NCBI GenBank assembly: GCA_040386775.1
Contig: JAZKEU010000016.1
Location: forward strand, 13,801-77,800
From: Bdellovibrionota bacterium
Lineage (GTDB): Bacteria > Bdellovibrionota > Bdellovibrionia > Bdellovibrionales > JAEYZS01
DNA: 64,000 nucleotides
Direction of reading: 5' to 3'
Positions 17,149-26,338 of this stretch are shown in pieces. The position numbers and the translations under genes are program-made. Position 1 is the stretch's first letter, and each line of letters begins with the position of its first letter. Under the pieces are notes generated by a model. That model did not search any database. It saw nothing but the letters and a program-made list of their open reading frames with translations, and was not told the DNA's origin.

Positions 17149-19239
17149 ATGTTTAAATTATTCTTCAAGGTGGCTTTGATCTTTGTATCAACAACATCTT
17201 TGGCAAATGCATCTAACTTCACAACTTTAAACCAATTGAATTCTAAAAAGATTTTAGAGTCTGACGGAATAAAGTTTGAAGTGCTCAAATCTCGATCCGA
17301 TGATATCTTGCTGTCTTATCCGAGAGGATTGATTGGCCAAGGAAATATGTTCGGCACCTCAATCATCAAAGTTTCTGACAAAGAAGACGCAGCCCTCGGA
17401 AACCTAAAGCTTGCCTGGTTTGCAAGCCTTGCCCGTTCAGAATTGATAAATACCAATACAAAACAAGCATTGATTTTCAAAGGTTCCTTTGGTGGCGAAG
17501 GTTCTGAAACTCAACCTTTAAAAGTATTAGCGGAAATCCCGGTGACGGAGGTGACAGATTCTACAGTCACTCTAAACCTCTCTGCCCTGGGTAAAGACCT
17601 TGATATCGCGCCAATGTTTGTAAAACACAGTGGAGAAGAGATGCAAAACTTCACTCATCTCGGATCAAAAACCGTATCGGTTGATTTTTCTGTAAGTACT
17701 TTAGTGTTTGATGTGGAATCGACATATAAAATCGAGGCAACAAATCAAACCACTAAGGAAATAACTTCTAAAGAAGTTATGATCACAACGAGATGGTTTG
17801 TACGATTGAACTCTGGAATGACTCCTTATTTTGTTCCTAGAAAGAATACTCCAGGAGTTGGTTTTTTCACCAATGGCGAAAGCAGCAACGATTATATTTC
17901 TAGATTCGCAATCACAGATCTCGCTACAAATCCTGTGAAATATTATGTTAAGAACGTTCCTCTTGAGCACAGGCCAGCAGTTCTCTCGGGATTTGAAGAT
18001 TGGAATCACAAACTTCAAAGTACCTTAGGACATAATCTTTTGGTTTACGAAGTGCTTGAAACAAATGATCCTCGCTATAACCAAATCATCGCGGGCGATG
18101 TGAGATACAATGTTCTAGAATGGGATATCGATAACAAGGCAAGTTATGGCGGCCTTGGCCCTTCGATCAAGCACGGTACGACGGGTGAAACGATCGCCGG
18201 TCATACTTTGATTCAAGGACCAGAAATTCTCGCTATCTATAAAAAATGGTTTAAAGTGAAAGAGCAAGTTGCAGCTCTCAGTTCTCGCGGTCAAAATGAT
18301 CGAGCAGAGAAATTAAAAATGGATTTTGTAAAAGAAATTTCGGCAAAAGTAATTTCTCAAAAAAATGTTAGAAAATATAAGCTTTCTTTCAGAGATATTG
18401 AATTGCAAATTCCTTCGCAAGACATCAGGCTGCATGATCCTCTCGCAGTTGATCCATTAGATTTTTATGAAACACCGGTTGGATATACCTATGAAAATTA
18501 CATGAATGGATATTGGAGAGAAATTATTCCTCATGAGTTGGGCCACAACATTGGCCTAAGACATAATTTCCGAGGAAGCTTAAAGGACAAAGGCGAAGGA
18601 ACTGTCGGCTCTGTTTCGAGATCGGTAATGGAATATCTTGGAAGAGGTCATAGACACCTCAATAGAGTTTCAGAATACGATATCATGGCAATTGCCTACG
18701 GCTACCTTGGAAAAAAACCTGCGCACAAAGATTGGTTCTGCACCGACGGAGATCAAGGCATCTACAGCTATACAAATTCCGCAGAGTGTTCAAATGGGGA
18801 CGCAACATCGGATCCCTTCAGCTACATGGAAGGCAAAATAAACCGCGGATTGGATCTCTTGTTAGCAAGAAATACATCTTCTGCACCAGAGTGGACCATG
18901 AAGGAAGCAGCAGGCCCGATAGGAGGATTTTTCCTTCACCTCACAACCTATGCAACTACCGCACAAGCTTCTGCCGAGAAATGGACAAATTTCTTTGGTA
19001 AGGAAGGTCGTCCAACAACTTCAGAGGAAGTTCCAGCTTATGTTTTGAATAGACTCAATGATCTTATCTGTAGCCCTGAGCTTGACGCACAAGCAGCTGC
19101 AAAAGACACCCAAGAAGGAAAAATAATCGCAGCGAAAAATTTAGAAGATTATCGCAACCATGCCTTTACGGTTATGAAAAACGTGCCGGCACCTTGGGCC
19201 ATTGTCAGTAAACAGAACTTTAATTGTTACAAGGATTAG
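17149..19239 (+). CDS. Secreted zinc metalloprotease (metzincin, DUF5117/DUF4953-like)
   Basis: The 696-residue protein has a signal peptide (MFKLFFKVALIFVSTTSLANA) and the extended metzincin motif HELGHNIGLRHNF with zinc ligands H462, H466 and H472 and catalytic E463. SVMEYLG follows at the Met-turn position. The architecture, a long N-terminal beta-rich region before a late metzincin core, matches the DUF5117/DUF4953 zinc-dependent protease group. It probably acts in the periplasm or outside. AGGGAGGG precedes the ATG, and a terminator follows the gene. Confidence 0.9.
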   Translation: MFKLFFKVALIFVSTTSLANASNFTTLNQLNSKKILESDGIKFEVLKSRSDDILLSYPRGLIGQGNMFGTSIIKVSDKEDAALGNLKLAWFASLARSELINTNTKQALIFKGSFGGEGSETQPLKVLAEIPVTEVTDSTVTLNLSALGKDLDIAPMFVKHSGEEMQNFTHLGSKTVSVDFSVSTLVFDVESTYKIEATNQTTKEITSKEVMITTRWFVRLNSGMTPYFVPRKNTPGVGFFTNGESSNDYISRFAITDLATNPVKYYVKNVPLEHRPAVLSGFEDWNHKLQSTLGHNLLVYEVLETNDPRYNQIIAGDVRYNVLEWDIDNKASYGGLGPSIKHGTTGETIAGHTLIQGPEILAIYKKWFKVKEQVAALSSRGQNDRAEKLKMDFVKEISAKVISQKNVRKYKLSFRDIELQIPSQDIRLHDPLAVDPLDFYETPVGYTYENYMNGYWREIIPHELGHNIGLRHNFRGSLKDKGEGTVGSVSRSVMEYLGRGHRHLNRVSEYDIMAIAYGYLGKKPAHKDWFCTDGDQGIYSYTNSAECSNGDATSDPFSYMEGKINRGLDLLLARNTSSAPEWTMKEAAGPIGGFFLHLTTYATTAQASAEKWTNFFGKEGRPTTSEEVPAYVLNRLNDLICSPELDAQAAAKDTQEGKIIAAKNLEDYRNHAFTVMKNVPAPWAIVSKQNFNCYKD

Positions 19240-19249
19240 TATCTAGATA

Positions 19250-19284
19250 AAAGAGCCAACTCAAAAAAAATTGGCTCTTTTTCT
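19250..19284. terminator. Bidirectional terminator between convergent genes
   Basis: AAGAGCCAA (19251-19259) pairs with TTGGCTCTT (19271-19279), with T-runs on both strands outside the stem. It lies between the metzincin (plus) and the antiporter (minus), so it may serve both. Confidence 0.85.
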
Positions 19285-21497
19285 CATCTCAGTTTTTCGA
19301 GAACGTTTTGGTCGCCGGCTACCCAGACGATGTCGCCTTCGTTGAAGATAAATGAGGCTTCTGGGTTTAGTATTCTTTCGCCGTTTCTTTCAACGCCTAC
19401 GATGACGGCCTTTGCTTTTCCTCTGATTCCTAAAGAACGGATTGATTGGTTCAAGAGACTTGAATCTTTATCCACTTCTATCTGCTGCAATAAGAACAGC
19501 TCATTATCATCGGGGAGCGTACTCATGCTTGGCTCGATGATATCCTTGAATTTGCTGAGCTGCTCATCTGTTCCGATAACAGAAAGTTTGTCGTAGGGAT
19601 AAAGCTTTTCGTTACCATCGGGGGCTTTGATTTTTAAATCGCCGCGTTCAATCAAGGCAATAGTCACGCCATGTTTTTCACGCACCCCAATTTCTAAAAG
19701 AGTTCTGCCTATGCTTGCCGAGTGAGGAAAAACAGAAAACTTTGCGATATGCGCATCCCAGGGAGCAATCGCAGGATTCTTTTTGCTATCGTTTAATTCT
19801 TTTTCATTAAGGTTAAGCAGAAATTTTTTCTCAATAAAATTATAAAGAATCTGCAACCGGCTTGAAAAAGCTGCTAACAGTACCACGATAATTACAGTAG
19901 GAATTGCAATGGCAATCCCTACGGAAAAATATTGCTTTAGGAGGAAACCAATCAACATCAGGCCAATAACGTATCTAACCACTTCAAGAGCAATGATCGC
20001 CCCCCGCAGTCTATTATTGCTCCAAAGTTTAGAATAAATTCCATAACTTATTTTTTTACTCACTAGAGCCCACAAAAATGGTGCCGCACAAATCAATGTG
20101 AGAACTAGCGTGATCGCTACTCCTGTAGCACCAGAAGCTATGTTGCTGTAGATGATTTTTGAAAGGACTTTTGAGAACAAAAGAAAGATTCCTAGAATCA
20201 AGGTCACATTCAACCCAATATGAATAAAGAAAGATCTCACCAATTCTTTCCACTCGCTCACAGAGCTTACAGTTTGAGCTGATGAGCTGTATTTAACAAG
20301 TGCATCATTCACCTTCGTGGGAACTCTTTTTTGAATGAATTCATAAATAGGAATGGAGTACTTGATCATATAAGGAGTGGTAAATGTCGTGATCGCCGAA
20401 ACAGCAACAGCAATGGGATACAAAAAATCACTTGTGACCTTTAAACTCACTCCTAGCGTAGCAATAATAAAAGAAAATTCACCAATCTGCGAAAGACTTA
20501 AACCAGCTTGTACCGAGTGCTTTAACGTTTGGCCAGCGGCCAAAGCGCCAGCCAGCGTACTGATAGCCTTTCCAACAATGGTAACAATAGTAATGATTAC
20601 TACGGGCCCTGCATATTCAACGAGAACTTGAGGATCAATCAACATTCCAACAGAGACAAAAAAGATCGCGCCAAATAAATCTTTTACGGGCTGAATGATA
20701 TGTTCGATTTTATGAACATAGGTGGTCTCCGCCAAAATAGATCCCATAATGAAAGCCCCAAGTGCCGGAGAGAATCCTGCCTCTGTTGCCAGAAGCACCA
20801 TCATCAAACATAAACTCAGCGAAACTATCAAAATCGTTTCAGATGACATTAATTTTTGGGCGCGCCGTAGAAAAGATGGAACAATCAAAATTCCCGCTAC
20901 AAACCAAAGAACTAAAAAAAATCCAAGCTTGAGGACAGAGCTGATCATCTCTGCGCCTTCGAACTGCTGACTGATAGAAACAGTCGATAGCAACACCATA
21001 AGTAAGATCGCAACCAAATCTTCTACAATAAGGGCACCGAACACCAGTCCTGCGAATTTTTGATTCTTCACTCCCAGTTCATCAAATGCTCTGATAATAA
21101 TTGTCGTAGATGAAATGGATAAAATTCCTCCGAGGAATAAGCTATCCATATGCGACCAGCCCAAGAGTTGTCCTGTCACATAACCAATACCCAACATCCC
21201 AAGAACTTCAGTGATGGCCGTGATCGAAGCTGCTCCGCCCACTTTCGTTAATTTTTTAAAACTGAATTCCAATCCCAAACCAAAAAGTAAGAAAATCACT
21301 CCGATCTCGGCCCAAATTTGAATATTTGGAAGATCAGAAATTGTTGGGAAAATAGAAAAATGAGGACCAACCAAAATACCAGCAATAATATAACCAAGAA
21401 CAACCGGTTGCTTTAGTTTTTTAAAAATCAGTGTAGTGAAGCCCGCGGCGCCTAGAATTAATGCAAGATCTCTTATCAGCGGGGGTAAATGTATCAT
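19284..21497 (-). CDS. CPA2-family cation/proton antiporter with two TrkA-C domains
   Basis: The 737-residue protein begins with about twelve to thirteen membrane segments of the Na+/H+ exchanger type (QPVVLGYIIAGILVGPH, GLGLEFSFKKL, ISSTTIIIRAFDELG, AGFSPALGAFIMGSILAET). A second hydrophobic region of four or five segments follows. Two RCK_C/TrkA-C modules end the protein (about 575-655 and 660-737). These bind ligands and gate K+ or H+ flux. Unlike KefB/KefC no NAD-binding TrkA-N domain is evident. It follows a small membrane-anchored protein by 5 nt, so the two are co-transcribed. Confidence 0.9.
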   Translation of the reverse strand: MIHLPPLIRDLALILGAAGFTTLIFKKLKQPVVLGYIIAGILVGPHFSIFPTISDLPNIQIWAEIGVIFLLFGLGLEFSFKKLTKVGGAASITAITEVLGMLGIGYVTGQLLGWSHMDSLFLGGILSISSTTIIIRAFDELGVKNQKFAGLVFGALIVEDLVAILLMVLLSTVSISQQFEGAEMISSVLKLGFFLVLWFVAGILIVPSFLRRAQKLMSSETILIVSLSLCLMMVLLATEAGFSPALGAFIMGSILAETTYVHKIEHIIQPVKDLFGAIFFVSVGMLIDPQVLVEYAGPVVIITIVTIVGKAISTLAGALAAGQTLKHSVQAGLSLSQIGEFSFIIATLGVSLKVTSDFLYPIAVAVSAITTFTTPYMIKYSIPIYEFIQKRVPTKVNDALVKYSSSAQTVSSVSEWKELVRSFFIHIGLNVTLILGIFLLFSKVLSKIIYSNIASGATGVAITLVLTLICAAPFLWALVSKKISYGIYSKLWSNNRLRGAIIALEVVRYVIGLMLIGFLLKQYFSVGIAIAIPTVIIVVLLAAFSSRLQILYNFIEKKFLLNLNEKELNDSKKNPAIAPWDAHIAKFSVFPHSASIGRTLLEIGVREKHGVTIALIERGDLKIKAPDGNEKLYPYDKLSVIGTDEQLSKFKDIIEPSMSTLPDDNELFLLQQIEVDKDSSLLNQSIRSLGIRGKAKAVIVGVERNGERILNPEASFIFNEGDIVWVAGDQNVLEKLR

Positions 21498-21502
21498 TTA
21501 AA

Positions 21503-21895
21503 TTATTGAGCCTTCGGACAATCGTGCATTCTTAAAAGTCTTGCACCAAAATACGTACCGGACTTATCAAACTCCCATGGCGGGTATGGATAAAATTTTG
21601 CGACCACGCACTTTCCCTTCTCCGCAACAGACCACTGGCGATCCTCTGTAGAGGCCGTCATAATTTCACCGTCTTCAACTTGGATCGCTACAGCGTAGGA
21701 GAAGAGTTGCTTTTCTGCTAGTTTTTGATTGGCATTTTCGCTTCCAACTATAGCCATGGGAGCAGTTGGTTTTTCTACGTTAATGATGATACCCTTCACT
21801 TCTTTCGCGAAAATATAACTATAAAATCTCACAAACGCTACACTTGAGCCCATCAAGATCAGAACGAATACGATTGCATAGAAAAACTTCTTCAT
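21503..21895 (-). CDS. Small membrane-anchored protein of unknown function
   Basis: The 130-residue protein has one N-terminal hydrophobic segment (FFYAIVFVLILMGSSVAF) that may be a signal anchor, followed by a periplasmic domain with C96 and C126, which could pair. No family is recognised. Being 5 nt upstream of the antiporter on the same strand, it may be a partner or regulator of it. Confidence 0.7.
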   Translation of the reverse strand: MKKFFYAIVFVLILMGSSVAFVRFYSYIFAKEVKGIIINVEKPTAPMAIVGSENANQKLAEKQLFSYAVAIQVEDGEIMTASTEDRQWSVAEKGKCVVAKFYPYPPWEFDKSGTYFGARLLRMHDCPKAQ

Positions 21896-21958
21896 AAAAC
21901 CTCTTTAATGTATAACGCTAAAAGTATCTAAGCTTTTTTGCTAAATCAAGCTGTATGT

Positions 21959-24124
21959 CTACGGTGACTTCTTAGGCGCGCTTTGAGGCTTAGCTGACTC
22001 ATCTTTTATTTTAAAATAATTTGTTAAAAGATCGATCTTAGCCTTCGCATCTAAACTTTTGTTGAATTGCACATAAAAAGATAAATTTCTAAAAACCAGT
22101 TTTGCATAGTATTCAGTTTCTAAATACGGAATGTCTTCAATGAATTCGTATGTATTGCCTTCGTAGCGAGATTTCAACCAACCTTTGACAGGATTGACGC
22201 CGGCATTGTATCCCGCTGCAGTCAGCAACATTGAGTTGTCAAAAATATTTAGGAGCTGTCTCAAGTGTGCAATTCCCAATGGCAGAATGATTGCTGGGTT
22301 ATAAAGCTCTTCAGGATTTGAGAATGTCACTGCTGTTTCGTCCGTGTGCTTGGCAGCAACTCTTGGTAACAATTGTAATAACCCGAAGGCATCCGCAGGA
22401 GATCTTGCCTTTGCATCAAAGAGCGATTCTTGTCTCATGATCGAATAAACCAATTCATGGGGAACTTTAAATTTTTTAGCGTATTTTTCAACGATTTCAA
22501 AATGTGGTTTTGGATAAAAGAACGACGGAGCTTTTTCGAAGAGTTCGAGTTTGGAATCCTTTTCAAAAATTTCTATGATCTGTTGATTCTCCTTCAGAAG
22601 CCCAGAATCACTCGACCAAGCTAGGAATTGAAGTCTCGTTGCTATTTTTTTACGAGAAGATTTTCCTATACTTCTCCACAAATCACTTAGGTACTCAGAC
22701 AGAATCTGAGGTTCGTCCATAGCCAGTAATGTTTGAATTGTTTTTTCTCTAGATGGATCAACAATATCGCTTTCCTCCATTTTTACTTCCGAGGAAAGTT
22801 CTTTTTCAAAAAATTTGGGATTGATCTCTAGAGTCGCGAGTCTTCCGTAATAGCCCAAAGTATTTTCTTCAGAAATTTCTTTCAATATATCTTTGGCCTT
22901 TTCTTCTTTCTTCATATCTCTATAGAGCATGGCTTGCCAAAACAAGCTCTTGTAGTAGGAAACTTCGTCGTCTGGCCCCTTGCTTTTACTTTCCAAGGCC
23001 TCCAGTCCGTCGATGGCTTTTTCAAGCTGATTGTTCTTCTTGGCATTCCAAGCCACCAGCCAGAGTAGTTTTAATCTAAAAGTTTTATCCGGATCTTCTT
23101 CTAGGGCCTTTTCGAAATATTCGATCGCTCCAGAATAATTTTTCTTTTCCTGATCCATTCTTCCAAGAACCCAGTAGACTTGATCAAGTGATGCGGATTT
23201 GGGAGAGTTCTTGGCCGCTTCTAGCAGCAAGTTTTTAGCTGCCTCTATTTGCCCTTCAGTCCACATGTCTCTTGCAAGTTGAACAGTAGAGTCCGTATAG
23301 AATTTTGCGAATTCCTTTTTAGGATTTTTCAAAAAATACGTTTCAAAAAATTTATGACCTTTTTTAAACTCCGCAATTCCCTTCTCTTTACTTTCCTCAA
23401 CTCTATAAGTAATTCTAGAATACTCATAAGCTTTAAAAATATCATCTAGCTCATCGGCTTTAGATTTTACTGATTTGTACTTATCAAGGTCTCTTGTGGA
23501 TTCCTTAATGATTTGATTATAAATTTTTCGACTGGGAGCAAATTTTCTTTGCATACGTAAGCCATAGGCCGCTTCAAAAAGTTTTTTCTCTGGAATGTCT
23601 CGTCCATACTCTACATAGAATGCTGGAAACATAAAAAGCATCTTATCAAATAGTTCTTTTTGTTTTGCAGGATTAACTTTTTTTATATTTTTTCTATAGA
23701 GATTTGCTCTTTCTAAAAATTCAAGCGTCGCTCTGGCCTGCACGTCGAGATTTAAATACGCCTCATAGTACTCCGCAAATAATTCTGGACTATTGGTTTC
23801 TCTCAAACCACTGATGATGGCATCTTTTTTTAACCAATCATGTTTTAGATCCTTTACGATATTCTGTTTTTTATTGCACTTCTGAGCATATCTTAGATTC
23901 ACGACCGCTTTTATCTCTGGAGTTGGGGCTTCTTGCTTTAGAAAATTTTTAAAAGCTTGGCAGGTTTTTTCAGATTTTTTATAATCCTCAATCCATTGAT
24001 TTTCATTTTCTTTTTTCTCAGCCTCAGATGCAATCGCACGTTGCGCTGAGTCCAAAGAACTGCAGGACACAAAGATGAGTGCAGCAGGAATAAATGTCAG
24101 GATTGTCGAGCGAAGATGCTTCAT
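21959..24124 (-). CDS. Slt-type lytic transglycosylase lipoprotein
   Basis: The 721-residue protein has a lipoprotein signal ending FVSCSS (lipobox cysteine at 21), a long alpha-helical superhelix with TPR-like repeats (about 30-530) and a C-terminal SLT domain. The catalytic glutamate is E566 in MRQESLFDAKARSPADAFG, and AAGYNAG is the conserved substrate loop. It cleaves the MurNAc-GlcNAc bond to 1,6-anhydro products. The TTG at 24160 extends the frame by 12 residues; the ATG at 24124 is preferred because it gives a normal lipoprotein signal. It is the last gene of the LpoB-like/TPR operon. Confidence 0.9.
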   Translation of the reverse strand: MKHLRSTILTFIPAALIFVSCSSLDSAQRAIASEAEKKENENQWIEDYKKSEKTCQAFKNFLKQEAPTPEIKAVVNLRYAQKCNKKQNIVKDLKHDWLKKDAIISGLRETNSPELFAEYYEAYLNLDVQARATLEFLERANLYRKNIKKVNPAKQKELFDKMLFMFPAFYVEYGRDIPEKKLFEAAYGLRMQRKFAPSRKIYNQIIKESTRDLDKYKSVKSKADELDDIFKAYEYSRITYRVEESKEKGIAEFKKGHKFFETYFLKNPKKEFAKFYTDSTVQLARDMWTEGQIEAAKNLLLEAAKNSPKSASLDQVYWVLGRMDQEKKNYSGAIEYFEKALEEDPDKTFRLKLLWLVAWNAKKNNQLEKAIDGLEALESKSKGPDDEVSYYKSLFWQAMLYRDMKKEEKAKDILKEISEENTLGYYGRLATLEINPKFFEKELSSEVKMEESDIVDPSREKTIQTLLAMDEPQILSEYLSDLWRSIGKSSRKKIATRLQFLAWSSDSGLLKENQQIIEIFEKDSKLELFEKAPSFFYPKPHFEIVEKYAKKFKVPHELVYSIMRQESLFDAKARSPADAFGLLQLLPRVAAKHTDETAVTFSNPEELYNPAIILPLGIAHLRQLLNIFDNSMLLTAAGYNAGVNPVKGWLKSRYEGNTYEFIEDIPYLETEYYAKLVFRNLSFYVQFNKSLDAKAKIDLLTNYFKIKDESAKPQSAPKKSP

Positions 24125-24141
24125 CACAATCAGTTTAGTAC

Positions 24142-25425
24142 TTAATTGTATGATCTCCAAGTGATAAACGTTTTTTGCTGAGCTTTGATCTTAACTTTAG
24201 CTGCAGACATTTCTTCTGAAAGTGCATTTCCGTTGGGACCAATACTTTCCGCAGAGATTTCATATTCTCCTGGTGGAAGTTTTATTCTCGCGACCTGAAA
24301 TGCCCCTGGAAGCGTTGACCACTGCCGAAGATCTGCCTGATCCGTAAGGTTCAATCCAATCCAAGCCACTGCGCCCAAGAGTTCGTTTTTCTTTCCAACT
24401 TGTTTTGCAGCTGCATACTTTGCAGCAATTCCCGCAGCTCTTTTTGCAATCAGTCCAGCGTATTGATCATCGAGAGTTTTGATTGCTACATCTGACACAT
24501 TATAAATTTCTTTTGTTGAAGCATTTGTTGAAAGTGAGGAGCTTAAACCCTTTATATAAACCTTTGCCGCTGAACTCTGTGTAGCCTGTGGATAAAGTTT
24601 GGGGATCCGTGGAAAATCTGGATGAGGTTTTTTAATTGGCCCAGGTCCTTGTTGATAAATAAAAATCAACTCGCTGTCACCCTTACCAATTGGATTCTCT
24701 TCTGCTCTTTTTGCAACTTCCGTTATATTGATTCCATGTTTTTTAAACAAAAATCCTAACTCATCCATGCGCGAAGACATTTTTGCTAATCTATAAGCAT
24801 CTTTTTGGTAAACTTTATTTCTAGGTTCTTGATTAAGAGCGTCTTTATAGGAAATGTAGGCATCATCCCACTTTCTATCGGCTTCCCAAATGATTCCGCT
24901 CAAATAAAATGCAAAGGCATTTTGATCGTAGTTCTTTTTTCCTTCATCACGATATTTTTGCAGAACCTCGTTCGTTCTTCGGGTCTCCACCAGAGCGCCA
25001 TCCAAATCATTTTTCATTAAAAAATCTAACGCCAAATAAACATGGATAAATACTTTTTCAAAATCATCACCCTTGTATTGAACCATGCCTTCGTTCATGA
25101 GAATGCTTGCGGCAACTTTTGAAATGGAGTGATAGTCCTTAAGGGCCGCGATGTCGTCCGCTTTTAGAAAAGCCTTGATGCTTTCATCGTATTTTCCTGC
25201 GAGATGCAGAGCCATTCCATAATCCAATAGATAAACCAACTGATCATCACCCTCTTCTTCGGCCAGAGGTTTTAAGACATCAATTGCTTTATCGTAATCG
25301 CCAGATCTTAAATATGAATTTGCTTGTGAACTGGTCCGAGAAAAATGCGAACAGCTCACAAGAAAGAGTAGAGAGAAAAGCCAAAGCAAATTTTTCTGAA
25401 AACTTTTCGATGCTTTGGCTTTCAT
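24142..25425 (-). CDS. TPR lipoprotein (COG3014-like)
   Basis: The 427-residue lipoprotein (lipobox LVSCSH) has TPR-like repeats in the N-terminal half (YLRSGDYDKAIDVL, ALHLAGKYDESIKAF, KWDDAYISYKDALNQEP). The C-terminal domain ends in a beta-sandwich-like region (LPPGEYEISAESIGPNG). This layout matches the COG3014 group that is often encoded beside LpoB homologues. Its function is not established; tethering of a cell-wall complex is plausible. It sits between the LpoB-like gene (4-nt gap upstream) and the transglycosylase. Confidence 0.8.
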   Translation of the reverse strand: MKAKASKSFQKNLLWLFSLLFLVSCSHFSRTSSQANSYLRSGDYDKAIDVLKPLAEEEGDDQLVYLLDYGMALHLAGKYDESIKAFLKADDIAALKDYHSISKVAASILMNEGMVQYKGDDFEKVFIHVYLALDFLMKNDLDGALVETRRTNEVLQKYRDEGKKNYDQNAFAFYLSGIIWEADRKWDDAYISYKDALNQEPRNKVYQKDAYRLAKMSSRMDELGFLFKKHGINITEVAKRAEENPIGKGDSELIFIYQQGPGPIKKPHPDFPRIPKLYPQATQSSAAKVYIKGLSSSLSTNASTKEIYNVSDVAIKTLDDQYAGLIAKRAAGIAAKYAAAKQVGKKNELLGAVAWIGLNLTDQADLRQWSTLPGAFQVARIKLPPGEYEISAESIGPNGNALSEEMSAAKVKIKAQQKTFITWRSYN

Positions 25426-25429
25426 GATC

Positions 25430-26017
25430 TTATAATCCTATAGATTTCTTTTTGTAGATTTTTCTGATTTGCTTGTATCCAGACCAAACTATGACGTTTC
25501 TTTCTAAGCTTGTTAGATTCAAAGTCACTTTGTAATAAACAGTTTTGTCTTTTCCAACTTCTTGCACAATAGAATCTAAGCGGCCATTAAGAATATAATC
25601 TGCACCTTCTTGTTTTCCCGGACCTTTTTTGGTGTCTTTAGAAACCATTCCCGTGTCTTGGTAGTCGTATTCGCCTTTGATGTCTTCTCTGGCTTCTTTA
25701 TCCACGAATAATACTTTTCCAGAATTCATTAATTCTACACGCACCATATCCATCACACTTTGTGTGTCGATGTGTTCGCTCGTTTTATTTTGTAATTGCG
25801 TGATCATCACAAGTGGTTCTTTTTTTGCTGCTGCGATAGATCTGTGCGCCGTTAAGCTTGCCACTAGATCTTTAACCACTTTTTGCATGTCGGTTTCAGA
25901 CCATTTGTCGTTGAGTAAGTTTGTGCTCTCTACGTTCTCATCGTAGTCACCTTTTTTGAAGGCTTTTGGTCCACACGCAGTCAAAGACAATGCGATTATT
26001 AATACTAGAAACTTCAT
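25430..26017 (-). CDS. LpoB-like penicillin-binding-protein activator lipoprotein
   Basis: The 195-residue lipoprotein (lipobox ALTACG) matches the LpoB family: SETDMQKVVKDLVASL, then PLVMITQLQNKTSEHIDT, then GADYILNGRLDSIVQEVG and the final IVWSGYKQIRKIYKK. E. coli LpoB reaches from the outer membrane to stimulate PBP1B. A possible client here is the PBP1A at 52.4 kb or another class A PBP. GGAGG lies just upstream of the ATG. First gene of the envelope operon. Confidence 0.85.
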   Translation of the reverse strand: MKFLVLIIALSLTACGPKAFKKGDYDENVESTNLLNDKWSETDMQKVVKDLVASLTAHRSIAAAKKEPLVMITQLQNKTSEHIDTQSVMDMVRVELMNSGKVLFVDKEAREDIKGEYDYQDTGMVSKDTKKGPGKQEGADYILNGRLDSIVQEVGKDKTVYYKVTLNLTSLERNVIVWSGYKQIRKIYKKKSIGL

Positions 26018-26074
26018 TTTTCCTCCGGTTGCTTGATAACTTTATCGCCCGATATATTTCGAGTTAAAGACACA

Positions 26075-26125
26075 GCCAATTTTCTAAAAAAGAGACCTTA
26101 CTTGTCTCTTTTTTAGAAAATTGGC
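26075..26125. repeat. Perfect 22-bp inverted repeat with 7-nt loop
   Basis: Arms at 26075-26096 and 26104-26125 are perfectly complementary (they begin GCCAATTTTC and end GAAAATTGGC), with loop CTTACTT. The element lies in the 321-bp divergent space between the LpoB-like gene and the 1738-residue gene, where a terminator has no obvious gene to serve. It could be a leader hairpin of the LpoB operon, an attenuator, or a remnant of a small mobile element. Confidence 0.75.
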
Positions 26126-26296
26126 CGGTGCTTATTTATATTAAACAGGAGATTTGGAGGTGCCAAGCTCTTATACAGGTGTTTGACATAAATTGTATGT
26201 AGACCATTATTTAGACAGGGCCTTGGTCTGGTGCAGCGTAATTACTTATAACTATTGATGTTTTTTTGCCTCAAAACCATACACTCCAAAATCCCG

Positions 26297-26312
26297 TGGC
26301 ACATAGATTGTA
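26297..26312 (+). promoter_or_regulatory. Sigma-54-like promoter for the 1738-residue gene
   Basis: TGGCACATAGATTGTA matches the -24/-12 pattern (TGGCAC, then TTGC with exact spacing), except that the -12 element reads TTGT instead of TTGC. Predicted transcription start is about 26322, leaving a short leader with GAGG before the ATG at 26339. Spacing to the gene is ideal. Confidence 0.45.
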
Positions 26313-26338
26313 ATTACCTACTTGTGAGGTAATCCATT

